A stretch of DNA of 64,000 bases from Trichocoleus sp. FACHB-46 (GTDB lineage: Bacteria; Cyanobacteriota; Cyanobacteriia; FACHB-46): NCBI RefSeq assembly GCF_014695385.1, contig NZ_JACJOD010000041.1, positions 62,001 to 126,000 of the forward strand, in the 5' to 3' direction. A model generated the notes under the pieces. It did not search any database. It saw nothing but the letters and a program-made list of their open reading frames with translations, and had not been told where the DNA came from. This document shows positions 1 to 7,780 of this stretch, piece by piece. The first letter of the stretch is position 1; every line of letters begins with the position of its first letter. Position numbers and translations under genes: made by a program.

Positions 1-200
1 CTGACTTAGTCAGAGCTTTAGCCGATGAGTATTCTGATGTGCGGCGAGAAGCGGCGATCGCTCTGGGCAACTTATTGCATCCTGCGGCCATCAATCCCTT
101 GAAACAGGCGCTAGATGATCCAGACAGAGATGTATGCATCTACGCCCAACGAGCCATCCAAAAAATTCAGAACTCCCTCAACACGACTCCTAATGTCTAG
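1..200 (+). CDS. HEAT-repeat protein, C-terminal end (partial)
   Basis: The reading frame starting at base 3 is open to a TAG at 198-200 and encodes about 65 residues, including ALADEYSDVRREAAIALGNL and then LDDPDRDVCIYAQRAIQKI. The DxxxxVRxxAAxALG pattern is the second helix of a HEAT or PBS-lyase-type repeat, so this is the tail of a HEAT-repeat scaffold protein of the kind cyanobacteria use as phycobilin lyases or adaptors. The start lies outside the window, so the exact family cannot be given. Its last 8 bases overlap the start of the downstream mrp gene, which suggests translational coupling. Confidence 0.8.
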   Translation, partial: DLVRALADEYSDVRREAAIALGNLLHPAAINPLKQALDDPDRDVCIYAQRAIQKIQNSLNTTPNV

Positions 201-1281
201 CCACTCTTCTCCTTTCCGTTCTCCTAGTCTCGCCGAAGCACCCTCTGAAGCTGCTCCTGATCCATCATTGCTGGTACGTCAATCAGAGGTAGTGGCTCGC
301 CTCAAACAGATAGTAGAACCTGTTTTACAGAATGACATTGTCAGCCTGGGTATGGTACGCAATCTCCGCATTGTGGAAGATTATGTTTATCTGCGGCTGT
401 ATGTTGGGACTCATCAACAGGAACTAGAAGCCGAAGTGCGATCGCGCTTGTCTGATTTAACTTGGTGCAAAAAGCTCTATATTCAGCTCTGCACGATTCC
501 AGGTGTTAAAACCACGTTGGCGATTTCTAGTGGCAAAGGAGGTGTGGGTAAATCAACAGTGTCGGTAAATTTGGCAGCAGCACTGGCCCAACAAGGAGCA
601 AAGGTTGGAATTTTGGATGCTGATGTCTACGGTCCTAATATTCCGCAGATGTTGGGGCTAAACCAGACAGAAGTACAGATTGTGGGGACTCCAGCAGGGC
701 AGCGATTTATCCCTCTAGAAGCCCACGGCATCAAAGTAATGTCAGTAGGGCTATTAGCAGAACCCGATCATCCCTTGGCTTGGCGCGGGCCTGTGCTCCA
801 CAAAATCATCACTCAATTTATCCAAGAGGTAGAGTGGGGCGAGTTAGATTATTTATTGATCGATCTCCCCCCTGGCACTGGAGATGCCCAAATCACGATT
901 ATTCAGGAGAGCCCAATTCGGGGTGTCTTGTTGGTTACGACTCCCCAGCAAGTTGCAGTTGCGGATGTCCGCCGGAGTATCCATATGTTTCGACGGGTGG
1001 GAGTTCCGGTGTTGGGCATTATCGAGAACATGAGTTATTTGGTTTGTGGTAGTTGTGGCGATCGCACCCCTATTTTTGGCAGTGGCGGCGGCCAGCAGTT
1101 AGCAACTGAGTTGCAAGCGCCTTTACTCGGAGAAGTGCCGATCGCGGCTCCTATTTGTCAAGGCGGAGATGCAGGCCAACCGATTGCGATCGCAGACCCC
1201 AACGCCTTGGCGAGTCAGGTATTTCAACAGATTGCAGCTGGCATTCACCAAACTTTCCAACTTCCGGGGATGGGTAACTAA
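193..1281 (+). CDS. mrp: Mrp/ApbC-type P-loop ATPase, iron-sulfur cluster carrier
   Basis: Protein of 362 residues. An N-terminal DUF59-type domain (VVARLKQIVEPVLQNDIVSL) is followed by the deviant Walker A motif SSGKGGVGKST, the VxxMSVGLL segment and DLPPGTGDAQ. The C-terminal CGSCGDRTPIFG supplies the CxxC that binds a bridging Fe-S cluster in this family. Mrp/NBP35 proteins hold and transfer Fe-S clusters to apoproteins in the cytoplasm. The frame is open from 115, but ATG at 193 is chosen because the upstream codons merely continue through the end of the HEAT gene and the family start fits here; the two genes then overlap by 8 nt. Confidence 0.93.
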   Translation: MSSHSSPFRSPSLAEAPSEAAPDPSLLVRQSEVVARLKQIVEPVLQNDIVSLGMVRNLRIVEDYVYLRLYVGTHQQELEAEVRSRLSDLTWCKKLYIQLCTIPGVKTTLAISSGKGGVGKSTVSVNLAAALAQQGAKVGILDADVYGPNIPQMLGLNQTEVQIVGTPAGQRFIPLEAHGIKVMSVGLLAEPDHPLAWRGPVLHKIITQFIQEVEWGELDYLLIDLPPGTGDAQITIIQESPIRGVLLVTTPQQVAVADVRRSIHMFRRVGVPVLGIIENMSYLVCGSCGDRTPIFGSGGGQQLATELQAPLLGEVPIAAPICQGGDAGQPIAIADPNALASQVFQQIAAGIHQTFQLPGMGN

Positions 1282-1348
1282 TGGGGAACGGTAGCTGTGG
1301 GAGTTGTGTCTACTTCTACAACTCTCCTCTTACCCCCAGGCTCACAGC

Positions 1349-3619
1349 ATGCCTCGTTGGTTCCAATTCTGGCTCTCCCTCAGTGTCCTCACGATCACCA
1401 TTGCCGAAAATCTTGTCCTCCCTAGCTACCAGGCGATCGCTCAACTGCCCCCAGTCGCAGCCTGTAATTTGGAAGTGCCACGAGACAACGAAGTCTTGAC
1501 GCTTCTGGATCAAGCCCGCATTGAGTTAGACAACAAAAACATAGAAGCTGCAACTCGCTACTTGCAAGCAGCCTTCCCTAATGCCCTTCAACTGAGCAAT
1601 GCTCACAAAACGGAACTGATTCAGCAGTGGCTTTTAGATCCCTACGAAGGACATTCGATTTCACGGTTACAGCGGTTGATGCAGCAAGCGGAGATGCAAA
1701 AGTCATCGGCTTCCATGCGACCTCTGCTAGACCAGCTCTTGCAGCTCACCAATCGCCTCACCGCCAGCCATAGTTTCGTCAAAACTAGCGCTCTCGCCGC
1801 GATCGCCCATCATTATGTAACGCTGGGTCAACCTCAACAGGCAAAATTGGCACTCAGCCAAGCACAGCAGGCAGCCCGCTCGATTCAAGGCCCCATTTTT
1901 ACAGCCCAAGCCCTTACGGATGTATCAGCAGGCTATGCGACGCTGAGTTCAGGCAGTGCTGCCAGTAAAAACCAAGCCCAAACGGCTCAGGCAGTCTTAG
2001 CTCAAGTTGAGCAAGCGATGAAGCAGATTCCACCTAAAACGTCTGAGTCTTTGCAAGCCGCACTTTGGCCTCGATTAGCAGCCATCTACGCTCAGATTGG
2101 CGACTATGCGAAAGCCAATCAAGCCGTTGCTAGATTGCCTAAAAATTCTGAGTCCCAATCTTTTGCTCAGCGTGGCGTGGTAGAAGCTTACACTACCGCT
2201 CAAAACCTTAGCACCGCCGAACAACTGGCTCAAACGATCGCCACACCTGTCCAGAAAGGATTGGCTCTGGGAAAACTCGCCGTTGGTTATAGCCAAGCTA
2301 AACAACCTCAAAAAGCCACTCAACTGCTGCGTCAAGCGGTGCAACTCGCACAATCGCCCACGGTGGCACGCGATTCGATTGCCCAGGAAGCCTTGCTAAA
2401 AGCGCTTGTAGAATCCTATTTGCAAGTAGGACAGCGAGATGAAGCTTTCCAGTTAGCCAAAACTGCGCTGAAAGGGTCTCAGACTGAAGCTATTAGAGCT
2501 GTGGCGATCGCCTACGCCCAAGCTGGGCAAACCAACTCAGTGCGGCAACTCTTATCTGAGCGGCTCCGCACCATTCAAGCGATGCCGCCAAGTTGGGATC
2601 GGCAGTTGGTGTCACCGAGCTTGCTGCAGCTGGTGATGGATACGCAACAGTTTGACTGGGTTCGTCAGGAATGGCCTCGCCTTGCCGCCCTGGATTACGG
2701 TCTACAAGATGATCGGGTAGTAAAAATGGCCACTGCTTACGCCCAGTCAGGACAGCACCGTCAAGCCCTTCAGTGGGCGAAGCAGTTGCCCATCAGCGAT
2801 CGCCCTTTATTACAGGTTAAGCTAATGACCGCGATCGCCCGTGAGGCTCACCGTCAAGGTGAAACCCAATGGGCAAATGAATTACTCCAGCAAACTTTAC
2901 AAAGTCTCGACCCATTGCTGCGAGCCTACGACGAGCGAATTAAACGCGAAGGAGGCGATCTCCTCGAACGCGATCGCTTCAAACCCCAATCTTTAGCGCT
3001 GATTGCCCTCGTCTACGCTCAGAGCAACCAAGCAGAACCCACTCGCAGATTGCTTCAGCAAGTCAGCCAACTGGATGTCAATATGAGCGATCCAGCGATC
3101 GCACCTCCAGACCCCAATCCCTTCGCCCTCTTTATGGCAACCGAGCAATATGTCGGCGCTTTACAATTGGCTCAAGCGACTAAAAACCCAGAAATTCGGG
3201 TCGCCCGATTACAAGGCAGCGCTACTGCATTACTGAAACAGAATCGGTTTGATTTGGTGTTGCCAGTGGTAGATCAAATCACCGCTGCCGATCGCAAAAC
3301 TCAAATGCTGCTGGCGATCGCCCAACGCTACGGTGAACTTCAACAAGTAGACAAAGCCTTGCCAATTCTGGCGCAAGCCTTCCGTGTCGCCCAAACTATT
3401 CCTGGTGAGGAATCACGGGTGGATCGCTTCGGAACCGATGGCGCAACTGTCATGGAGGCATCCGATGACCGGGGCAGTATGCTAACGGCGATCGCAGTGC
3501 AGTATGCTCGCTTCCAGCAACCCACCCAAGCCCTGAAAGTTGCCAACACTTTGCAAGCCAAAGAAACTCGTGAGCAAGCCCTTCAAGCCGTAAAGTGTGC
3601 TTCTAGTCTCAAGGTTTGA
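1349..3619 (+). CDS. Secreted TPR-like helical repeat protein
   Basis: Protein of 756 residues. From the ATG at 1349 it begins MPRWFQFWLSLSVLTITIAE, a basic and then hydrophobic signal sequence with probable cleavage after AIAQ. The rest is a run of helix pairs of TPR or Sel1-like spacing, rich in Q, A and L, such as YAQIGDYAKANQAVARL, YSQAKQPQKATQLLRQAV and YAQSGQHRQALQWAKQL. It most likely acts as a periplasmic or lumenal protein-protein interaction scaffold. An upstream TTG at 1304 would add 15 residues and spoil the signal peptide. It begins 67 nt after mrp on the same strand. No enzymatic motif is visible and the specific function is unknown. Confidence 0.8.
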   Translation: MPRWFQFWLSLSVLTITIAENLVLPSYQAIAQLPPVAACNLEVPRDNEVLTLLDQARIELDNKNIEAATRYLQAAFPNALQLSNAHKTELIQQWLLDPYEGHSISRLQRLMQQAEMQKSSASMRPLLDQLLQLTNRLTASHSFVKTSALAAIAHHYVTLGQPQQAKLALSQAQQAARSIQGPIFTAQALTDVSAGYATLSSGSAASKNQAQTAQAVLAQVEQAMKQIPPKTSESLQAALWPRLAAIYAQIGDYAKANQAVARLPKNSESQSFAQRGVVEAYTTAQNLSTAEQLAQTIATPVQKGLALGKLAVGYSQAKQPQKATQLLRQAVQLAQSPTVARDSIAQEALLKALVESYLQVGQRDEAFQLAKTALKGSQTEAIRAVAIAYAQAGQTNSVRQLLSERLRTIQAMPPSWDRQLVSPSLLQLVMDTQQFDWVRQEWPRLAALDYGLQDDRVVKMATAYAQSGQHRQALQWAKQLPISDRPLLQVKLMTAIAREAHRQGETQWANELLQQTLQSLDPLLRAYDERIKREGGDLLERDRFKPQSLALIALVYAQSNQAEPTRRLLQQVSQLDVNMSDPAIAPPDPNPFALFMATEQYVGALQLAQATKNPEIRVARLQGSATALLKQNRFDLVLPVVDQITAADRKTQMLLAIAQRYGELQQVDKALPILAQAFRVAQTIPGEESRVDRFGTDGATVMEASDDRGSMLTAIAVQYARFQQPTQALKVANTLQAKETREQALQAVKCASSLKV

Positions 3620-3897
3620 TCCAACTTGTAACCATCGTGCTGTATCAACTTTGCCCCACAACTGCTTAGAAATCGGGTTAGAGCGATCGCGAAGCTACAA
3701 ACAGCAGAGTGCGCTCAAATTCCAGTGCTGCGCCTCAGACCAGAATTCGATATTGCTTAGACTGCCTAATCTCAGCAATCAGTCATTAGCTGGAAAATTG
3801 ATGGACTTAAGAATTGCTTAAATCTCCCTATGTATCAATACTTTCATCCGTTTAAGTGTTCACAATAAAGGTGAAGTAATGGGACGAAGGGATCTAC

Positions 3898-5628
3898 GTG
3901 AACGGGGACGAGTTTATTGAACAGATTCACGATGTGCAGCAACGAGTAGCAGAACTCCAAGAGGATGCTACCCAACTGCCATCGCTGCAAAAAAGCCGAT
4001 TGACAGAATCCCTGGAGAGGCTGACCGCAGCTTTAAGAGATTTGCAAGTTGCTGAGGAAGCCATTCGGCTGCTGCTGTCTGCTGTACAGCAATCGCGCGA
4101 CTCCATCATCATTACCACGGCCCATGTCGATCCGCCAGGGCCAGAAATCGTCTATGTTAATCCAGCCTTCAGCGAGATGACTGGCTATGCCAGCGAGGAA
4201 GTGCTTGGCAAAACTCCTCGGTTACTCCAAGGCCCTGATACCGATCGCGAGCTGCTTCGAGACTTACGCCAGCATTTGATTGATGGAGAACCTTTTCACG
4301 GTGAGGCAATCAACTACCGAAAGGATGGAACCGAATATTATGTGGAGTGGAACCTCACGCCGATTCGGGATGTTCAGCAAACCATTACCCACTTTGTCGC
4401 AATTCAACGAGATATTAGCGATCGCAAACGCTTAGAACAAGAACGAGAGCATTTATTACAGCAAGAGCAAGCTGCGCGGAATGAAGCAGAAGCAGCGAAT
4501 CGGACCAAGGATGAATTCTTAGCGATGCTCTCTCATGAACTAAGAACTCCCCTGACACCCATTTTGGGTTGGGCTAAGATGTTGAGAACTAAGCAGCTGT
4601 CAGAAGCCAAGCGCCAAGAGGCGTTAGATGCGATCGAGCAAAGTGCGAAACGCCAATCTCAAGTCGTAGACGACCTGCTCGATCTCTCTCGGATTGTCCA
4701 AGGTAAATTAACTCTCAATCTCACTTCAGTATCATTGGCAACCCCCATTACTGCGGCGTTAGAAACGGTGCGTTTGTCTGCGGAAGCGAAATCTATTCGC
4801 ATAGAGACAAAACTAGATCCAACGGTTGAGCCAGCCATTGGTGATACAGGCAGACTGCAACAAGTGTTTTGGAATCTGCTTTCAAATGCCATCAAATTCA
4901 CCCCTTACAAAGGTCACATTCAGTTAGAACTGAAGCAAGTTGAGCAATATGCTCAAATCACGATTACCGATAGTGGGCAGGGAATTCATCCGGAGTTCTT
5001 ACCGTTTGTATTTAATCGGTTTCGTCAGCAAGACAGCTCAATTACACGGCAATTTGGTGGCTTGGGGCTGGGCCTGTCCATCTCGCGGCAGTTGGTAGAA
5101 GCGCATGGGGGCACCATTACAGTCAATAGCGCTGGAGAAGGCAAAGGGGCAACTTTTACAGTGCGGCTTCCCCTCATACCGCACACTTCCCCAACGGAGG
5201 CTCCTAACTCATCAACCGACCGAGCGCAGAGTTTGGCAGGCACCCAGGTTTTGGTCATAGATGATGAACCTTTTACGCTAAAGTTCATCACTTTTGCCCT
5301 AGAAGAAGCAGGTGCAGCCGTTACTGCTGTCACTTCTGGGCAAGCAGCCCTGCAAGCTCTGAGCCAATCTAATTTTGATGTATTGCTGAGTGATATTGGG
5401 ATGCAGGAGATGGATGGCTATGCTTTAATTCGGCAGATTCGTTCTTCTCGGCCAAATCGAGATCTGCCAGCGATCGCCCTCACCGCTTATGCGACTGAAG
5501 ACAACTGCCAAAAAGTATTGTCGGCTGGCTTTCAACAACATTTGGCTAAACCCGTCGAGCCAGAAACTTTAATTGCAGCGATTGCGTTGGCCTTGGAACA
5601 AACGTCAACTCTATCGCGGAATAGTTAG
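3898..5628 (+). CDS. Hybrid PAS sensor histidine kinase with receiver domain
   Basis: Protein of 576 residues. Domains in order: N-terminal coiled coil (about 1-60); PAS with PAC motif (about 62-178, VYVNPAFSEMTGY to VAIQRDISDRK); HisKA with phosphoacceptor His213 in MLSHELRTPLTP; HATPase_c with N-box QVFWNLLSNAIKF, G1 DSGQGI and G2 GGLGLGLSI; C-terminal REC domain with VLVIDDEP and phosphoacceptor Asp499 in LLSDIGMQEMDG. No transmembrane segment is seen, so it is probably cytoplasmic. The GTG start follows a short AAGG purine run and the ATG at 3879 is out of frame. The PAS has LOV-like spacing (GKTPRLLQGPDTD) but no photoactive Cys. The ligand is unknown. Confidence 0.92.
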   Translation: MNGDEFIEQIHDVQQRVAELQEDATQLPSLQKSRLTESLERLTAALRDLQVAEEAIRLLLSAVQQSRDSIIITTAHVDPPGPEIVYVNPAFSEMTGYASEEVLGKTPRLLQGPDTDRELLRDLRQHLIDGEPFHGEAINYRKDGTEYYVEWNLTPIRDVQQTITHFVAIQRDISDRKRLEQEREHLLQQEQAARNEAEAANRTKDEFLAMLSHELRTPLTPILGWAKMLRTKQLSEAKRQEALDAIEQSAKRQSQVVDDLLDLSRIVQGKLTLNLTSVSLATPITAALETVRLSAEAKSIRIETKLDPTVEPAIGDTGRLQQVFWNLLSNAIKFTPYKGHIQLELKQVEQYAQITITDSGQGIHPEFLPFVFNRFRQQDSSITRQFGGLGLGLSISRQLVEAHGGTITVNSAGEGKGATFTVRLPLIPHTSPTEAPNSSTDRAQSLAGTQVLVIDDEPFTLKFITFALEEAGAAVTAVTSGQAALQALSQSNFDVLLSDIGMQEMDGYALIRQIRSSRPNRDLPAIALTAYATEDNCQKVLSAGFQQHLAKPVEPETLIAAIALALEQTSTLSRNS

Positions 5629-5757
5629 GGCTGTCTTGAGAATATCTTTGGGGGAATCTCGAAGCGATCGCCGGAGGTGGGATACCCGGCGACTGAAGAA
5701 GTATGAGCTCCCAAGGTTAGAATTAGCAGTAGACGGTTAACACCATGAGAAGTACCT

Positions 5758-6804
5758 ATGTTCGGCCATGACATCATTGTGATTGGTACATCGGCGGGTG
5801 GGCTGAAGGCACTAAGCAAAATTGTGGGTAACCTACCTGCTGACCTCAATGCTGTCATCTTTATTGTTCAACATATTGCCCCAGATAAGCCTAGTTTGCT
5901 GCCCAGCATCCTAGAAGATGTTTGTGATTTTCCAGTTACGCATCCTCAAGATGGGGAGAAGTTTCAAAAAGGGCGAATTTACATTGCCCCACCCGATCAT
6001 CATTTGTTGGTGTATCAAGGGCAAATGCGAGTGGTGCGGGGACCGCAAGAGAATCGATTTAGACCCGCGATCGATGCCTTATTCCGCTCAGCGGCGCGTG
6101 CCTATGGCCCTAGAGTTGTAGGCGTGGTGCTCACAGGCTATCTGGATGATGGCACTGTAGGTCTCCAAGCAGTTAAAAAGCGGGGCGGAGTTGCTATAGT
6201 GCAAGATCCTCACGAGGCACAGTATTCTAGCATGCCTAACAGCGCCTTGAGGTATGCCTCAGTAGACCACTGCCTATGCTTGGCGGAGATTGCAGAATTA
6301 TTGGTGTCTTTGACGAAGGAACCCGCAGCGGAGGAGAAAACGTACCCAGTCACTCAAGAAATAGAGTTTGAATCTAATATTGCTGAACAGCAGATGAATA
6401 CGCAGCAGTTTCTAGAGAATGTTGAGAAGATTGGACAGCGTACAACCTATAGCTGTCCTGAGTGTAACGGCAGTATTTGGCAAATTGGTGATGGGGATTT
6501 ACTGCGGTTTCGCTGCCATATAGGGCACGCTTTTACAGCGAATATCTTTCTGTCTGAGCAGACTAAGAATATAGAAAATACTTTATGGTCGGCTGTGCGA
6601 GCTTTGGAGGAGAAAGTGACGCTCTCACGCCAAATGGCTCAACGGATGAAAAATATCAATTTGTCTACCGTAGCAACAAAATACGAAAATAACGCGCAAA
6701 AAATAGATGAAGAGGTGTCAGCGCTGCGGAACTTGATTCTTACGGGCTTTGCCACAAAACAAAATATATTCTTCAAAGATGAGGAGTTAGAGGAGGGACT
6801 GTAA
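5758..6804 (+). CDS. Stand-alone CheB-type methylesterase-like protein with C-terminal Cys motif
   Basis: Protein of 348 residues. Residues 1-190 match the CheB catalytic domain: Ser12 in IGTSAGG, His39 in IVQHI and Asp131 in LTGYLDDGTVG form the usual Ser-His-Asp triad, and the family block QDPHEAQYSSMPNSAL is present. There is no receiver domain, so control by phosphorylation in cis is absent. The C-terminal part carries CPECNGSIW and RFRCHIGHAF, a zinc-ribbon-like CxxC/CxxH arrangement seen in cyanobacterial CheB-like proteins, followed by a helical tail. It lies 129 nt downstream of the hybrid kinase on the same strand. No CheR or chemoreceptor gene is near, so its substrate is unknown. 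Confidence 0.87.
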   Translation: MFGHDIIVIGTSAGGLKALSKIVGNLPADLNAVIFIVQHIAPDKPSLLPSILEDVCDFPVTHPQDGEKFQKGRIYIAPPDHHLLVYQGQMRVVRGPQENRFRPAIDALFRSAARAYGPRVVGVVLTGYLDDGTVGLQAVKKRGGVAIVQDPHEAQYSSMPNSALRYASVDHCLCLAEIAELLVSLTKEPAAEEKTYPVTQEIEFESNIAEQQMNTQQFLENVEKIGQRTTYSCPECNGSIWQIGDGDLLRFRCHIGHAFTANIFLSEQTKNIENTLWSAVRALEEKVTLSRQMAQRMKNINLSTVATKYENNAQKIDEEVSALRNLILTGFATKQNIFFKDEELEEGL

Positions 6805-6982
6805 CCTGGCAATCGCCCTCTATCCTTCAGTATCTCTCCCTAAATCCCTCTCCGTTTGGAAAGGGGTTATGAATTCTTATCTAACCCTCGCGCTAGAGAT
6901 ACTTTGTTGGTTGGAGATGTCTAATAGGAGAGCACAAAAGGAAAGTTGGCGATCGCCAAGCTAGCCGAATCGATTGAAACTC

Positions 6983-7714
6983 ATGTTGTTAATTGGCACC
7001 AGTGGTTGGGTCTATAAACATTGGATGGGATTGTTCTACCCAGCGCAGATGCCTGGTGAGCAGCAGTTACCTTTCTATGCAGAGCAATTTCCTAGCGTAG
7101 AAGTCAATTTCTCCTTTTATCGTTTACCAGAGCGATCGGTGTTTGAGCATTGGCGGGCGCAAACTCCGGATAAGTTTCTATTTGCCGTTAAGGGTAGCCG
7201 CTATCTCACTCACATGAAGAAGCTGAAAGATCCTGAAGAGCCCTTAGAGCGACTAATGGAGCGAGCTAGCGGTCTGCAAGAAAAGCTGGGGCCGATTTTG
7301 TTCCAGTTTCCTCACACCTGGCATCTCAACCTCGATCGCCTGCAACCATTTTTAGACTTGCTCCAGAATTATCCGCAACAGCAGTACACATTAGAGTTTC
7401 GCCATACTAGTTGGCTGATTCCAGAAGTTTACCAACGATTAGAGAAGGCACGAGTAGCGCTGTGTCTCCCTGTTAGTCCCACTGTTCCCTTAGACATTTG
7501 CCTCACTGCTCCCTGGACTTACATTCGGATGCACTCTGGTCAGGAGGGTACAGGCTACAGCGATGCGGAATTGCTAACTTGGGCGGCCCAAATTCGTTCG
7601 TTCTTGGCGCAGGACATTAATGTCTATGTCTATTTCAATAATGATCCAGAAGGCCACGCCATCTACGATGCCCAACGCCTCAAGATATTGATTGATTCCG
7701 ATGCCAAACAATGA
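6983..7714 (+). CDS. DUF72 domain protein
   Basis: About 243 residues in the YecE/DUF72 TIM-barrel-like family. It opens with IGTSGWVYKHWMGLFYP and contains PSVEVNFSFYRLP, FLFAVKGSRYLTHMKKL, LGPILFQFPHTW, YTLEFRHTSW and the closing VYVYFNNDPEGHA block typical of the family. The biochemical role of DUF72 proteins is not settled. ATG at 6983 is preferred because it puts the conserved strand right at the N-terminus; an in-frame TTG at 6974 would add three residues. It converges on the following minus-strand gene with a hairpin between them. Confidence 0.88.
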   Translation: MLLIGTSGWVYKHWMGLFYPAQMPGEQQLPFYAEQFPSVEVNFSFYRLPERSVFEHWRAQTPDKFLFAVKGSRYLTHMKKLKDPEEPLERLMERASGLQEKLGPILFQFPHTWHLNLDRLQPFLDLLQNYPQQQYTLEFRHTSWLIPEVYQRLEKARVALCLPVSPTVPLDICLTAPWTYIRMHSGQEGTGYSDAELLTWAAQIRSFLAQDINVYVYFNNDPEGHAIYDAQRLKILIDSDAKQ

Positions 7715-7744
7715 GCGATCGCCCCACAGTATCTATTATCTATT

Positions 7745-7767
7745 CCCCTTCCCGGCGAGGGAAGGGG
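7745..7767. terminator. Hairpin between convergent genes
   Basis: CCCCTTCCC and GGGAAGGGG form a perfect 9-bp stem around a 5-base loop, 14 nt beyond the stop codon of the minus-strand fusion gene and 31 nt after the DUF72 gene. The flanking GGGGCTAGGGGTTAGGTCT recurs almost unchanged at about 14660, so this is also one copy of a small dispersed repeat. Confidence 0.6.
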
Positions 7768-7780
7768 CTAGGGGTTAGGT

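Noticed and set aside
3597-3821. Open frame of 74 codons after the TPR-like gene
   Set aside because: It overlaps the end of the real gene, has no ribosome binding site, no family resemblance and an unlikely composition.
4090-4440. PAS domain as a LOV photoreceptor
   Set aside because: The spacing is LOV-like but the cysteine of the NCRFLQ motif is missing (the segment reads TPRLLQ), so flavin photochemistry of the LOV type is not supported.
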